In this document: positions 51,822 to 59,770 of the stretch, in pieces
How positions within the stretch are numbered: the stretch's first letter is position 1
How the letters are laid out: every line of letters starts with the position of its first letter
NCBI RefSeq assembly: GCF_014526325.1
Contig: NZ_JACNMJ010000008.1
Coordinates: 1 to 64,000, forward strand
Direction: 5' to 3'
DNA length: 64,000 nt
Source: Psychroserpens algicola
Lineage (GTDB): Bacteria > Bacteroidota > Bacteroidia > Flavobacteriales > Flavobacteriaceae
Position numbers and translations under genes: made by a program
Notes under the pieces: generated by a model
Told to the model about the DNA's origin: nothing
The model's input: only the letters and a program-made list of their open reading frames with translations
Databases searched by the model: none

Positions 51822-53033
51822 TTATAAAATGCTCAGATACCATAGGCCAAAACCAATTAAAAATACAATGCCTATCCAGCTTAAAACGTGAAGCTTTTTA
51901 GAAGGTCGCCAGGCCTTTGGTGTATGGTGACTACTAATTAGTTTATAATTGATTATGGCATAAAAAGGAGCCGTTAAAAATGACAAAATCGTTGCAATTT
52001 TAATGAGTAATCCCATTTCAGATTTGAAGAAAAAGAAAATGAGTATAGATCCTAGAATTAAAAGCAAAATCCAGAACAGGTAACTTCGCTTTATAATATT
52101 GCCAAAGAGAAGACTGGTGGTTTTAGCCATAGCTCTCGGTGAAGCATCTAGTGTTGTTAAAGTTGTACTAAACATGGTTGTAAATGCTGCAATACCAATA
52201 ATAATATAAGACCAGTCTCCCAAACTTTTGGTGTACATGGAAATTAGCTGATTTGAAAACTCTCCAGCTTTTCCACTAAAGTTACTTCCACTTTGAAACA
52301 TGACTAATGCACCTAAAGCTAAAAAGCCTAAACCTAAAATAATTGTCGCTAGATAACCAACGTTGAAATCAAAAAGTGATGATTTTACTGAATATTCTTG
52401 TTCTGTTTTTTTCTTTTCTATAGCCCAAAGTGAGTGCCAGATTGATATATCTAAAGGTGCAGGCATCCAACCCATAAAAGCAATTAAGAACCCAAATTCT
52501 AGAGCATTAGGAAACACTTGTTGTAAAGATATACTTTGTGTTGCGCCTTGAAATGCAAAATAAACAGCTACGATGGTACTAATGGTCAGTGTTATGATGA
52601 TAATCTTCATGAGTCGATCTAAAAAGTTGTATTTGCCTATAGTTAAAATAATAAAGCAAACACTTAAAATGATAACAGTCCAGATTTCTGTTGAAATAAA
52701 ATTTCCGAAGATTGTCGATGCCAATCCTGCAGTGACAATAGTTACAGCAGTTTGTATGGTAAACATCGTTGCAAAACTCAATATAAAGTAAGTTATTAAA
52801 ACACCTTTACCTAACTTTTTGTAACCATCCAGTAGAGTTTCACCTGTAGCCATGGCATAACGGGGTCCGAATTGAAAAAAAGGATACTTAAAAATGTTGA
52901 CCAAAAGTAAGGCCCAAATGAGTCCAAAACCAAAATCCGCACCAGCTCTTGTTGATTGAACCAAATGAGATACGCCAATAGCAGCACCTGCAAATAGTAA
53001 TCCTGGACCTATTTTTTTAAAACTTAAAGCCAT
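51822..53033 (-). CDS. Divergent Nramp-family transporter lacking the canonical metal-binding motifs
   Basis: 403 residues, about eleven hydrophobic helices. The opening GPGLLFAGAAIGVSHL aligns with the Nramp TM1 segment, but the DPGN metal motif reads GVSH: Asp and Asn are Gly20 and His23. In TM6 the usual MPHN reads MPAP (GWMPAPLDISIWHS), keeping only Met and Pro. The fold is Nramp/LeuT-like, but the substrate is unlikely to be bound as Mn or Fe are in MntH. Its ATG overlaps the stop of the ECF sigma gene by one base. Confidence 0.82.
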   Translation of the reverse strand: MALSFKKIGPGLLFAGAAIGVSHLVQSTRAGADFGFGLIWALLLVNIFKYPFFQFGPRYAMATGETLLDGYKKLGKGVLITYFILSFATMFTIQTAVTIVTAGLASTIFGNFISTEIWTVIILSVCFIILTIGKYNFLDRLMKIIIITLTISTIVAVYFAFQGATQSISLQQVFPNALEFGFLIAFMGWMPAPLDISIWHSLWAIEKKKTEQEYSVKSSLFDFNVGYLATIILGLGFLALGALVMFQSGSNFSGKAGEFSNQLISMYTKSLGDWSYIIIGIAAFTTMFSTTLTTLDASPRAMAKTTSLLFGNIIKRSYLFWILLLILGSILIFFFFKSEMGLLIKIATILSFLTAPFYAIINYKLISSHHTPKAWRPSKKLHVLSWIGIVFLIGFGLWYLSIL

Positions 53034-53581
53034 TATTCTTTTTTAATAATCTCAGCCAGTAATTTTTTTGCTCTTAACAGTTTCACCTTAACATTGTTCA
53101 TGGGTTCATTTAAATGTTCGGAAATTTCCTTATAGCTTAATTCTTGAAAATATCTTAGATTAATGACTTCCTGATAATGTGGTTTTAGTTTTTTTATGTC
53201 TCGTAGTAATTTCGCTAAGTTTTGTTCAGTAATCAATTTATCTTCAGGTGAAGGAGATGCATCTATAATAGTAAAGTAATCATCTTCTTCGTCACTGTTT
53301 GACCGGCTTGTGATTGTAGATTTTTGCTTTCTAACTAAATCAATATGAATGTTTTTTGAAATAGTAAATAACCATGTTTTAAACTCGTAGGTATCCTTAT
53401 AAGTATGAATTTTGTCAAAAGCTTTTGAAAAAGTTTGAATGGTAATGTCTTCAGCATCATTTTCATTTTCGGTACGCTTAAGTTGAAACCCATAAACAGG
53501 ATTCCAGAAGGTGTCTAATAGAAAGTTGAACGCAATTTGATCATTCTTTTTGGCTCTTTCTATCGCGTCTTTTACTTCCAA
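53033..53581 (-). CDS. ECF sigma factor without a neighbouring anti-sigma gene
   Basis: 182 residues. Region 2: YGFQLKRTENENDAEDITIQ, TFSKAF, then WLFTISKNIHIDLVRK. Region 4: HYQEVINLRYFQELSYKEIS. It is followed by the Nramp-like gene (TAATG overlap) and preceded by the glycosyltransferase gene with a 10-nt overlap. No zinc-finger or RskA-type anti-sigma gene adjoins it, so its control is not apparent. Confidence 0.9.
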   Translation of the reverse strand: MEVKDAIERAKKNDQIAFNFLLDTFWNPVYGFQLKRTENENDAEDITIQTFSKAFDKIHTYKDTYEFKTWLFTISKNIHIDLVRKQKSTITSRSNSDEEDDYFTIIDASPSPEDKLITEQNLAKLLRDIKKLKPHYQEVINLRYFQELSYKEISEHLNEPMNNVKVKLLRAKKLLAEIIKKE

Positions 53582-54690
53582 TGGTGAGGTTTTGATATGA
53601 GATTTTTTATAAATATAAAGAATTGAAAAGTAATTAATAAAATTTCTAAAAGCGGAAGAAAAAATAATAATCTATTCTCATTGAGTTTTTTTGATATCAA
53701 AAGGAGTGTAACGTACTGAACAATAAATCGAATAGCCACTAAAGCGATTACAATTTTCCATTGAAATGTAAGTAGTGATAGTACAATTGCTAGCGTCCAA
53801 AATAAAACTTGTGACAAGTAAAAAAGCGCTAATAAAAACTTATGTAGCGGTTTGTAATGATTTGCAGAACTAATATGTCTTCGTTTTTGAAGTATCCAAG
53901 ATTTGAATGTCGTTTTTGGTATAGACTCTGTAAAACTATCTTTAGAAACACATAAAACTACATTAGATGTTGTAGCTACTTGATTAACAAAGAGATCATC
54001 ATCACCTGACATGATATTCATGTGGTTCATAAAACCATTAGCTTCAAAAAACTGAGCTTTTTTATATGCAAGGTTTCTTCCTACAGCCATATAAGGTAGG
54101 CCTAATTTAGCATATGACAGATATTGAACAGCTGTCATGAAAGTTTCAAATCGTATAAGTAAGTTGAGTAAAGAACCTTTAATTTTTTTATAAGGTCCAT
54201 AACCAATAACAATTGATTTGGTAGTGCTAAACCGATTGGTCATTTCTGAAATCCACCGATTAGAAAGCGGCTTACAGTCGGCATCAGTAAATAATAAAAA
54301 CTCATGAGTTGCCGCTTTGATACCGAGGGTTAACGCATATTTTTTATTGCCCCAAAATTTTTCAACAGGCTTAACATCAACAATTTTGATATTGTTATGC
54401 TGCGTTTTGAAGCCTTCCATAACCTCCAAGCTGTTATCTGAAGAATTATCATTGATAAGAACCAATTCAAACAACTTGTGGTTTTGATTTAAAATAAGTG
54501 GAATATTTTCCTTTAAATTGTCGGCTTCGTTTTTTGCGCAGATAATGACTGAAACACCAATGTTTTTTTCTGAAGGTATTACAGGGGTATGAGCTGCAAA
54601 ACTTCCAAAGATAATTCCGTAATAAATAAGTTGAATCGCTACAATGGCAATGAAGCTGTAGAAGAGAATTTCAAAAATCAGCATCAACAA
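53572..54690 (-). CDS. Membrane-associated GT2-family glycosyltransferase
   Basis: 372 residues. N-terminal hydrophobic helix, then the GT-A domain: VSVIICAKNEADNLKENIPL, VLINDNSSDNSLEVM, LFTDADCKPLSNRWI (DxD-type metal site) and the acceptor segment MSGDDDLFVNQVA followed by QKRRHISSANHYK (QxxRW-like). Two or three helices close the C-terminus. The product could be an exopolysaccharide or a glycolipid; this is not determined. The start follows the four-Cys membrane protein gene without a gap. Confidence 0.88.
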   Translation of the reverse strand: MLMLIFEILFYSFIAIVAIQLIYYGIIFGSFAAHTPVIPSEKNIGVSVIICAKNEADNLKENIPLILNQNHKLFELVLINDNSSDNSLEVMEGFKTQHNNIKIVDVKPVEKFWGNKKYALTLGIKAATHEFLLFTDADCKPLSNRWISEMTNRFSTTKSIVIGYGPYKKIKGSLLNLLIRFETFMTAVQYLSYAKLGLPYMAVGRNLAYKKAQFFEANGFMNHMNIMSGDDDLFVNQVATTSNVVLCVSKDSFTESIPKTTFKSWILQKRRHISSANHYKPLHKFLLALFYLSQVLFWTLAIVLSLLTFQWKIVIALVAIRFIVQYVTLLLISKKLNENRLLFFLPLLEILLITFQFFIFIKNLISKPHHWK

Positions 54691-54894
54691 TTATGAGTGT
54701 TGCGGTTCGTTGCAATTTTCAAATTGATCAGGAGTCTTTCCACAAAATCCACATGCGTCGCCATTTTTGTTAAGCATTGGGTTTTGACTAGCGCAAGTAC
54801 CAGCAAACTCTCCGTCTTTTTTTGCCCATAATTTTATAGCTATACCAGCTACGGCTAAGCCTAAAAGTAATAATGTAATAAGAATAAGTTTCAT
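54691..54894 (-). CDS. Small four-cysteine single-pass membrane protein, possibly NqrM-like
   Basis: 67 residues. An N-terminal transmembrane helix (LILITLLLLGLAVAGIAI) is followed by KLWAKKDGEFAGTCASQNP and ACGFCGKTPDQFENC: four Cys spaced C-x13-C-x2-C-x9-C. The topology recalls NqrM (DUF539), a small membrane protein with a Cys cluster required to mature Na+-NQR, although its Cys spacing differs from the proteobacterial form as I remember it. I treat that role as a hypothesis. It is the first gene of the leftward GT-sigma-Nramp group; promoter box TACCTTTG at 54988. Confidence 0.7.
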   Translation of the reverse strand: MKLILITLLLLGLAVAGIAIKLWAKKDGEFAGTCASQNPMLNKNGDACGFCGKTPDQFENCNEPQHS

Positions 54895-54987
54895 TTGCTT
54901 TAGGAAATCATTTATTTAAAAGCTGTTACATCTATGATTAATGTCATTGGTTTAATGCCCAAGATGCTCCAGAGTAATTAATTTATG

Positions 54988-54995
54988 CAAAGGTA
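54988..54995 (-). promoter_or_regulatory. -7 box (TACCTTTG) of the four-Cys membrane protein operon
   Basis: Exact consensus match on the minus strand, 93 nt before the ATG; a longer leader than for other genes here. Confidence 0.45.
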
Positions 54996-55128
54996 AAGAT
55001 TTTGAATCTTTTATGATAAATAAAGATCATAGTAATATGCTTTAATTTAAATGAATTGTGACTTATCGATTGGTTTAAGTGTCTAAAAGTTAATAATTTA
55101 AATTTTTTACTAACTAATATTAATCATT

Positions 55129-55815
55129 ATGAAAAAATTATTAGCAGAGTTCTTCGGAACATTTTGGCTTGTGTTTGGAGGATGTGGTAGTGCGGTTTTT
55201 GCAGCTGCTTTTCCAGAATTAGGAATCGGTTTTGTAGGTGTTTCTTTGGCGTTTGGTTTAACAGTATTAACTATGGCTTATGCCGTTGGTCATGTTTCGG
55301 GAGCACATTTTAATCCTGCAGTGTCTTTTGGTCTATGGGCTGGAGGAAAATTTCCTGCCAAGGATCTTATAGGTTATATCATTGCTCAAGTTATAGGAGC
55401 TTGTGTTGCAGCTGGAGCATTGTATTTGATTTTAACTGGAAAATCTGATTTTGTAGACATTGGAAGTTTTGCTGCAAATGGTTATGGTGAATTATCACCA
55501 GGAGGTTATAGTATGATGGCTGTACTCATTACTGAGTTTATTTTAACTATATTTTTCTTACTTATTATTTTGGGAAGTACATATCCAAAAGCTCCAAAAG
55601 GTTTTGCCGGAATTGCTATTGGTTTGGCTTTAACTTTAATACACTTAATCAGTATTCCGATATCTAATACTTCAGTGAATCCTGCGCGTTCTACAAGTCA
55701 GGCTCTTTTTGCTGGAGGTGAGTTTACAGCCCAATTGTGGTTGTTTTGGTTAGCTCCAATTGCAGGTGCTATTGTAGCTGGATTTATTCATAAAGCATTT
55801 TTTGATAAAGACTAA
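55129..55815 (+). CDS. aqpZ: Aquaporin, AqpZ type
   Basis: 228 residues with six helices and two half-helices. The NPA boxes are [12 protein letters not shown] and [12 protein letters not shown]. The selectivity filter is that of water channels (His at helix 5 in [11 protein letters not shown], Arg after the second NPA). It should move water passively across the inner membrane. It is followed by a strong hairpin terminator. No exact -7 box precedes it. Confidence 0.95.
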   Translation: MKKLLAEFFGTFWLVFGGCGSAVFAAAFPELGIGFVGVSLAFGLTVLTMAYAVGHVSGAHFNPAVSFGLWAGGKFPAKDLIGYIIAQVIGACVAAGALYLILTGKSDFVDIGSFAANGYGELSPGGYSMMAVLITEFILTIFFLLIILGSTYPKAPKGFAGIAIGLALTLIHLISIPISNTSVNPARSTSQALFAGGEFTAQLWLFWLAPIAGAIVAGFIHKAFFDKD

Positions 55816-55834
55816 CTTTGATGCATAAAAAAAG

Positions 55835-55863
55835 AAAAGCCACTTTTATTAAAAGTGGCTTTT
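55835..55863 (+). terminator. Terminator of aqpZ
   Basis: AAAAGCCACTTTT (55835-55847), loop ATT, AAAAGTGGCTTTT (55851-55863): a 13-bp stem with a T run, 19 nt after the aqpZ stop. The flanking A run allows it to serve the convergent anti-sigma gene also. Confidence 0.88.
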
Positions 55864-55883
55864 TATTTTTATTCAGGTGATGC

Positions 55884-56678
55884 TTAATTGTTTTTACCTT
55901 TTAAAGCAATTTCTGCAACAGCATTATCTGCATTTTTAGTGTCCTCTTTAGGTCCAATTGTAAGGCTTATGCCTAAAGCATCTTCCATATAAGGTAAAGA
56001 TTGCATGTTTTTTTCAGATGGATCAATAATACCAAGGCTAACAAAATGGTCTGCCATTTCTGCCCATACATGTACAAATTGATCTTCAGATAATTGAGGT
56101 AAAGAGACCACATCAATCATAGATGTTTTTTCAACAGCATTAATATAAGCTACTGTTTTTAATTCTTTTGCTCTTTCGTTACCTCTTAAGACATACTTTT
56201 CTGTTTCAGGGTTATTGAGTTTTAAAAATTGACGCATTAAATTGTCAAGTTTTGCATTGTTGTTCTCAATATCATCTCTTAAGTCAAAAATCTCTTCAAC
56301 TACGACTTGATTTTCTTGAAGTAAAGCTTTGTTTTCTTCATTTTTCATGTAGTATCCACCAGCAAATAATAGCGCTACAATACTTGCAGCAATACTATAC
56401 CAAGGTGTTCTTCGCTTAGATGTCTCTAAGGTAATCACAGGTGTTTCTTCCTCTTCTAATTCATTTTTAATTTGATCTAAAATGAATTTAGGAGCTTCAA
56501 CAGCATCAGCTTTAGCTAATATATGAAGGTTATCTTGTAACCTTAAATACTCGCTTTCCACTTCTGGATAGGTCTCAATGTAATGTTCTACTTTCAGGCT
56601 TTCTGAAGCAGAAGTTTCATCTAGTATATACTTGTCAAGTAAACCAGATTGAAAAAAAGTATGTAATTTTTTTTCCAT
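55884..56678 (-). CDS. RskA-type anti-sigma factor
   Basis: 264 residues. A cytoplasmic N-terminal sigma-binding part (YILDETSASESLKVEHYIE), one transmembrane helix (WYSIAASIVALLFAGGYYM, about 107-125), a short coiled coil and a C-terminal RskA domain (LPQLSEDQFVHVWAEMADHF, ALGISLTIGPKED) outside. No zinc CxxC is seen. It lies 2 nt downstream of its cognate sigma gene and should sequester that factor until an envelope signal triggers release. Confidence 0.9.
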   Translation of the reverse strand: MEKKLHTFFQSGLLDKYILDETSASESLKVEHYIETYPEVESEYLRLQDNLHILAKADAVEAPKFILDQIKNELEEEETPVITLETSKRRTPWYSIAASIVALLFAGGYYMKNEENKALLQENQVVVEEIFDLRDDIENNNAKLDNLMRQFLKLNNPETEKYVLRGNERAKELKTVAYINAVEKTSMIDVVSLPQLSEDQFVHVWAEMADHFVSLGIIDPSEKNMQSLPYMEDALGISLTIGPKEDTKNADNAVAEIALKGKNN

Positions 56679-56680
56679 TT

Positions 56681-57220
56681 TTAATTTATTTCTGGATCAT
56701 AGACCTTTTTAAGTTCTCGTAATCCTATTTTTAATCTGGACTTAATTGTACCTAACGGAATGTCTAGTTCTTCACTTGCTTCTTGTTGGGTCATTCCCTC
56801 GAAAAACAATGCTTTCAAGACTATTTGATACTTTTCGTCCAATCTTGCAACATGCTCCTTTAAATCCAAAACATCTTGGTTTAAACTTGCTGTCGGTAAG
56901 ATATATACGTTAGATTTGTCAATTTGGACTTCTTTTTCAAATCTATTATTAAAACTTCTTAGTTTATCAATGGCTGTATTTTTAGCAATTCGAAACAGCC
57001 AGGTAAATAATTTGGCTTTTTTAGCATCGTATTTTTTTGCGTTTTTCCAAACTTTGACAAAAGTTTCCTGGAGTGCATCTTGAGCTAATTCTTCATTGAT
57101 AGTCACTTTTAAAATAACTCCATAGAGACTGTCTGCATAATTTTCATAAAGAAGATTTAATGCTTTTTTGTCGCCTTTCGCTAGTAAGTCGACGATTTGT
57201 TGTTCTAAAGAATTGCTCAA
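56681..57220 (-). CDS. ECF sigma factor paired with an RskA-type anti-sigma factor
   Basis: 179 residues. Region 2: YADSLYGVILKVTINEELAQ, DALQETFVKVWKNAKKYD, WLFRIAKNTAIDKLRSF. Region 4: YQIVLKALFFEGMTQQEASE then GTIKSRLKIGLRELKK. Group of ECF factors of SigK/RpoE type. The gene is expressed with its anti-sigma factor; the 243-nt upstream stretch has no exact TAnnTTTG box, so an autoregulated promoter of another type is possible. Confidence 0.93.
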   Translation of the reverse strand: MSNSLEQQIVDLLAKGDKKALNLLYENYADSLYGVILKVTINEELAQDALQETFVKVWKNAKKYDAKKAKLFTWLFRIAKNTAIDKLRSFNNRFEKEVQIDKSNVYILPTASLNQDVLDLKEHVARLDEKYQIVLKALFFEGMTQQEASEELDIPLGTIKSRLKIGLRELKKVYDPEIN

Positions 57221-57438
57221 AAGCTTGTAATTAAATATTTATTTAAAAAAAAATGAATTTTAAAACGTCTAAAAATAACTTTCATACGTATATAAGATTA
57301 AGATAGTAAAATTAGTAAAATAATACTAAAACGGAATTTATTCCGATAACATATAATTTCTGTGGAATAGAATTTTTTCTTCCTTGATAGAAAAATTGAT
57401 TAATAGCATTTTCAAAAAACTATTCTGTAGTGAACATT

Positions 57439-57465
57439 AGCCTCATTAATTTGAGGCTTTTTTTT
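57439..57465 (+). terminator. Hairpin with T run beside the murB stop
   Basis: AGCCTCA (57439-57445), loop TTAATT, TGAGGCT (57452-57458), then a T run to 57465. It is directional for the plus strand, yet no plus-strand gene lies upstream of it; on the minus strand it directly follows murB. Confidence 0.6.
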
Positions 57466-58477
57466 ACATTATATTGACTTCAGCTTCTATATTAATATCA
57501 AAAATACGCGCTATAGTTTTTTGAATAAGTTGGGAAAGTGCTAAAATTTCTGTGCCTTTTGCTTCACCATAATTCACCAATACTAAGGCTTGTTTTTTAT
57601 GTACTCCATAAGTGCCAAAGGTTTTTCCTTTAAAACCAGCCTGTTCTATAAGCCATCCTGCAGGAACTTTTACTTCAGTGTCAGAAACTTTATACGATGG
57701 TATTTCAGGGAAGTTTTCTTGTAATTTCAGAAATGAAGCTTTGGATATAATGGGGTTTTTAAAAAAGCTTCCAGAATTACCAATCTCTTTTGGATCAGGA
57801 AGTTTGCTCTGGCGAATGGATATTACCGCTTTAGACACATCCTGAATGGTAGGTTGCTGGACCTTCATGTGTTCCAATTCAGAAGAAATAGCACCATAAT
57901 TGGTGTGTAAATCATGATTTTTAACACTGAGTCTAAAGACTACGCTTGTAATAATATAGTGTCCTTTAGCTTCTTGTTTAAAAATAGAATTTCGGTAGCC
58001 AAACTTACATTCAGAATTTGTAAAGGTTTTTAATTCTAAGGTTTTGAGATTTAAAGCCTTGCATGAATGAAAAGTGTCTTTTAATTCGACACCATAAGCA
58101 CCAATATTTTGTATGGGGCTAGTACCAACATTTCCAGGAATTAGTGATAAGTTTTCTAATCCTCCAAAATCCTTGTCTAAGGTCCAAAGCACAAACTCAT
58201 GCCAGTTTTCTCCAGCTTGGCTTTCAACATAAACTTCGGTATCTGTTTTATTCAGTATTTGCTTACCTTTTAAGTTTAAATGTATAACTAAAGCGTCTAT
58301 GTTCTTAGTTAATAGCATATTGCTTCCGCCGCCTAGTATGAGTTTTTGCGGAAATTCTTCTGAAGAAAAAATTGCTTTCAAGTCTTCTACAGAGCTTACT
58401 GATACAAAATGCTTAGCACTAACATCAATACCAAAAGTATTGTAAGTTTTTAAGGATATGTCGTTTTGAATTTGCAC
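57464..58477 (-). CDS. murB: UDP-N-acetylenolpyruvoylglucosamine reductase
   Basis: 337 residues, type I MurB. It makes UDP-MurNAc in peptidoglycan synthesis with FAD and NADPH. Motifs: LILGGGSNMLLTKN, SLIPGNVGTSPIQNIGAYGV (FAD), YRNSIFK, GNSGSFFKNP with the proton-donor Ser, and PAGWLIEQAGFKGKTFG. The start is GTG at 58477, whose G is also the last base of the TAG of the preceding aminotransferase gene. Confidence 0.95.
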   Translation of the reverse strand: MQIQNDISLKTYNTFGIDVSAKHFVSVSSVEDLKAIFSSEEFPQKLILGGGSNMLLTKNIDALVIHLNLKGKQILNKTDTEVYVESQAGENWHEFVLWTLDKDFGGLENLSLIPGNVGTSPIQNIGAYGVELKDTFHSCKALNLKTLELKTFTNSECKFGYRNSIFKQEAKGHYIITSVVFRLSVKNHDLHTNYGAISSELEHMKVQQPTIQDVSKAVISIRQSKLPDPKEIGNSGSFFKNPIISKASFLKLQENFPEIPSYKVSDTEVKVPAGWLIEQAGFKGKTFGTYGVHKKQALVLVNYGEAKGTEILALSQLIQKTIARIFDINIEAEVNIM

Positions 58478-59667
58478 TAGTCTTTATATACTTTTAAAGC
58501 TTCCTTTAAAATATTAACTGCCTTTTTTAAACTGTCGGTATTTAAGACATAGGCAATTCGAATTTGGTTCAAACCTACTCCCGGAGAACTATAAAAACCT
58601 GCGGCAGGTGCAACCATTACTGTTTCACCATCAATATCAAACGATTCTAGTAACCATTGAGCAAATGCGTCTGAGTTTTTAATAGGAAGTTGTGCAATAC
58701 AGTAAAACGCACCATTAGGATTAGCTACTTGCACGCCTTCTATTTTATTAAGTTCTTCAATAAGGACATTTCTACGCTCAACATATTCTTCAATTACATC
58801 ATCAAAATAACTTTGCGGTGTTTCTAAGGCAGCTTCACTTGCAATTTGGGCTAAGGTAGGTGGACTCAACCGCGCTTGAGCAAACTTTAAAGCTGTTTGT
58901 ATAATGGTTTTATTTTTAGATACTAAACATCCAATTCTTGCGCCACACATGCTGTAGCGTTTTGATACCGAGTCAATTATAATAGCGTAGTCCTCTAAAC
59001 CTTCTTCTTGAAGAATGGAATAGTGTGTTGCACCATCATAGGCAAATTCACGGTATACTTCGTCTGCGATTAAGAATAAATCATGTTTTTTTACAATGGC
59101 AGCAAGTTGCTTAATTTCTTCTTTAGAATAGAGGTAACCAGTAGGATTTCCTGGGTTACATATGAGAATAGCTTTAGTTTTTGGAGTAATTAATTTTTCA
59201 AATTCTTCAATTGGAGGTAAAGCAAAATTATCTTCAATTTTAGAGATTACAGGAACAACCTTAACGCCAGAAGCCGTAGAGAATCCGTTATAATTGGCAT
59301 AAAAAGGTTCAGGAATGATAACTTCATCGTCAGTATCCATAATAGTTCCGAAGGCAAACAATAAGGCTTCGCTACCACCAGTAGTTACTATAATATCATC
59401 GTGTTTTACATGAATATCATTTTTAGCATAATAATTTGCAATTTTTTCTCTGTAACCTTCAGAACCTTCTGAACGTGTATATGCTAAAATATCTAAAGAG
59501 TGAATCTTAACAGCTTCTAAGGCTATTTGAGGTGTTTTGATGTCGGGCTGACCTATATTTAAATGGTAAACCGTTTTTCCTTGTTTGTAAGCCTTTTCAG
59601 CATAAGGAACCAGTTTACGTATTGGAGATTCTGGCATAGAAGCTCCTTTCTTAGAAATTGTTGGCAT
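58477..59667 (-). CDS. Class I/II pyridoxal-phosphate aminotransferase
   Basis: 396 residues, the size and motifs of the aspartate aminotransferase I-gamma group: LNIGQPDIKTP at the start, ICNPGNPTGYLYSKEE, ADEVYREFAYD, and SVSKRYSMCGARIGC with the PLP Lys, and later Arg in LNQIRIAYVL for the carboxylate. Substrate specificity is not resolved (aspartate or aromatic). It overlaps murB by one base, so the two are translated together. Confidence 0.9.
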   Translation of the reverse strand: MPTISKKGASMPESPIRKLVPYAEKAYKQGKTVYHLNIGQPDIKTPQIALEAVKIHSLDILAYTRSEGSEGYREKIANYYAKNDIHVKHDDIIVTTGGSEALLFAFGTIMDTDDEVIIPEPFYANYNGFSTASGVKVVPVISKIEDNFALPPIEEFEKLITPKTKAILICNPGNPTGYLYSKEEIKQLAAIVKKHDLFLIADEVYREFAYDGATHYSILQEEGLEDYAIIIDSVSKRYSMCGARIGCLVSKNKTIIQTALKFAQARLSPPTLAQIASEAALETPQSYFDDVIEEYVERRNVLIEELNKIEGVQVANPNGAFYCIAQLPIKNSDAFAQWLLESFDIDGETVMVAPAAGFYSSPGVGLNQIRIAYVLNTDSLKKAVNILKEALKVYKD

Positions 59668-59770
59668 GTTTGAAAGTTTAGAGTGTAAAGTTCTGAAAAT
59701 TATCTTAAATTTTATTTAAAAGTTAGTGTTAAAAACTTAACATAGAGCAAAGATTCGTAACTTGTTACTA

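Noticed and set aside
53033-54894. Glycosyltransferase-ECF-Nramp group as a new defence or stress system
   Set aside because: The genes are tightly packed but each belongs to a common family and no defence-type domain is present; the simpler reading is a mixed envelope operon.
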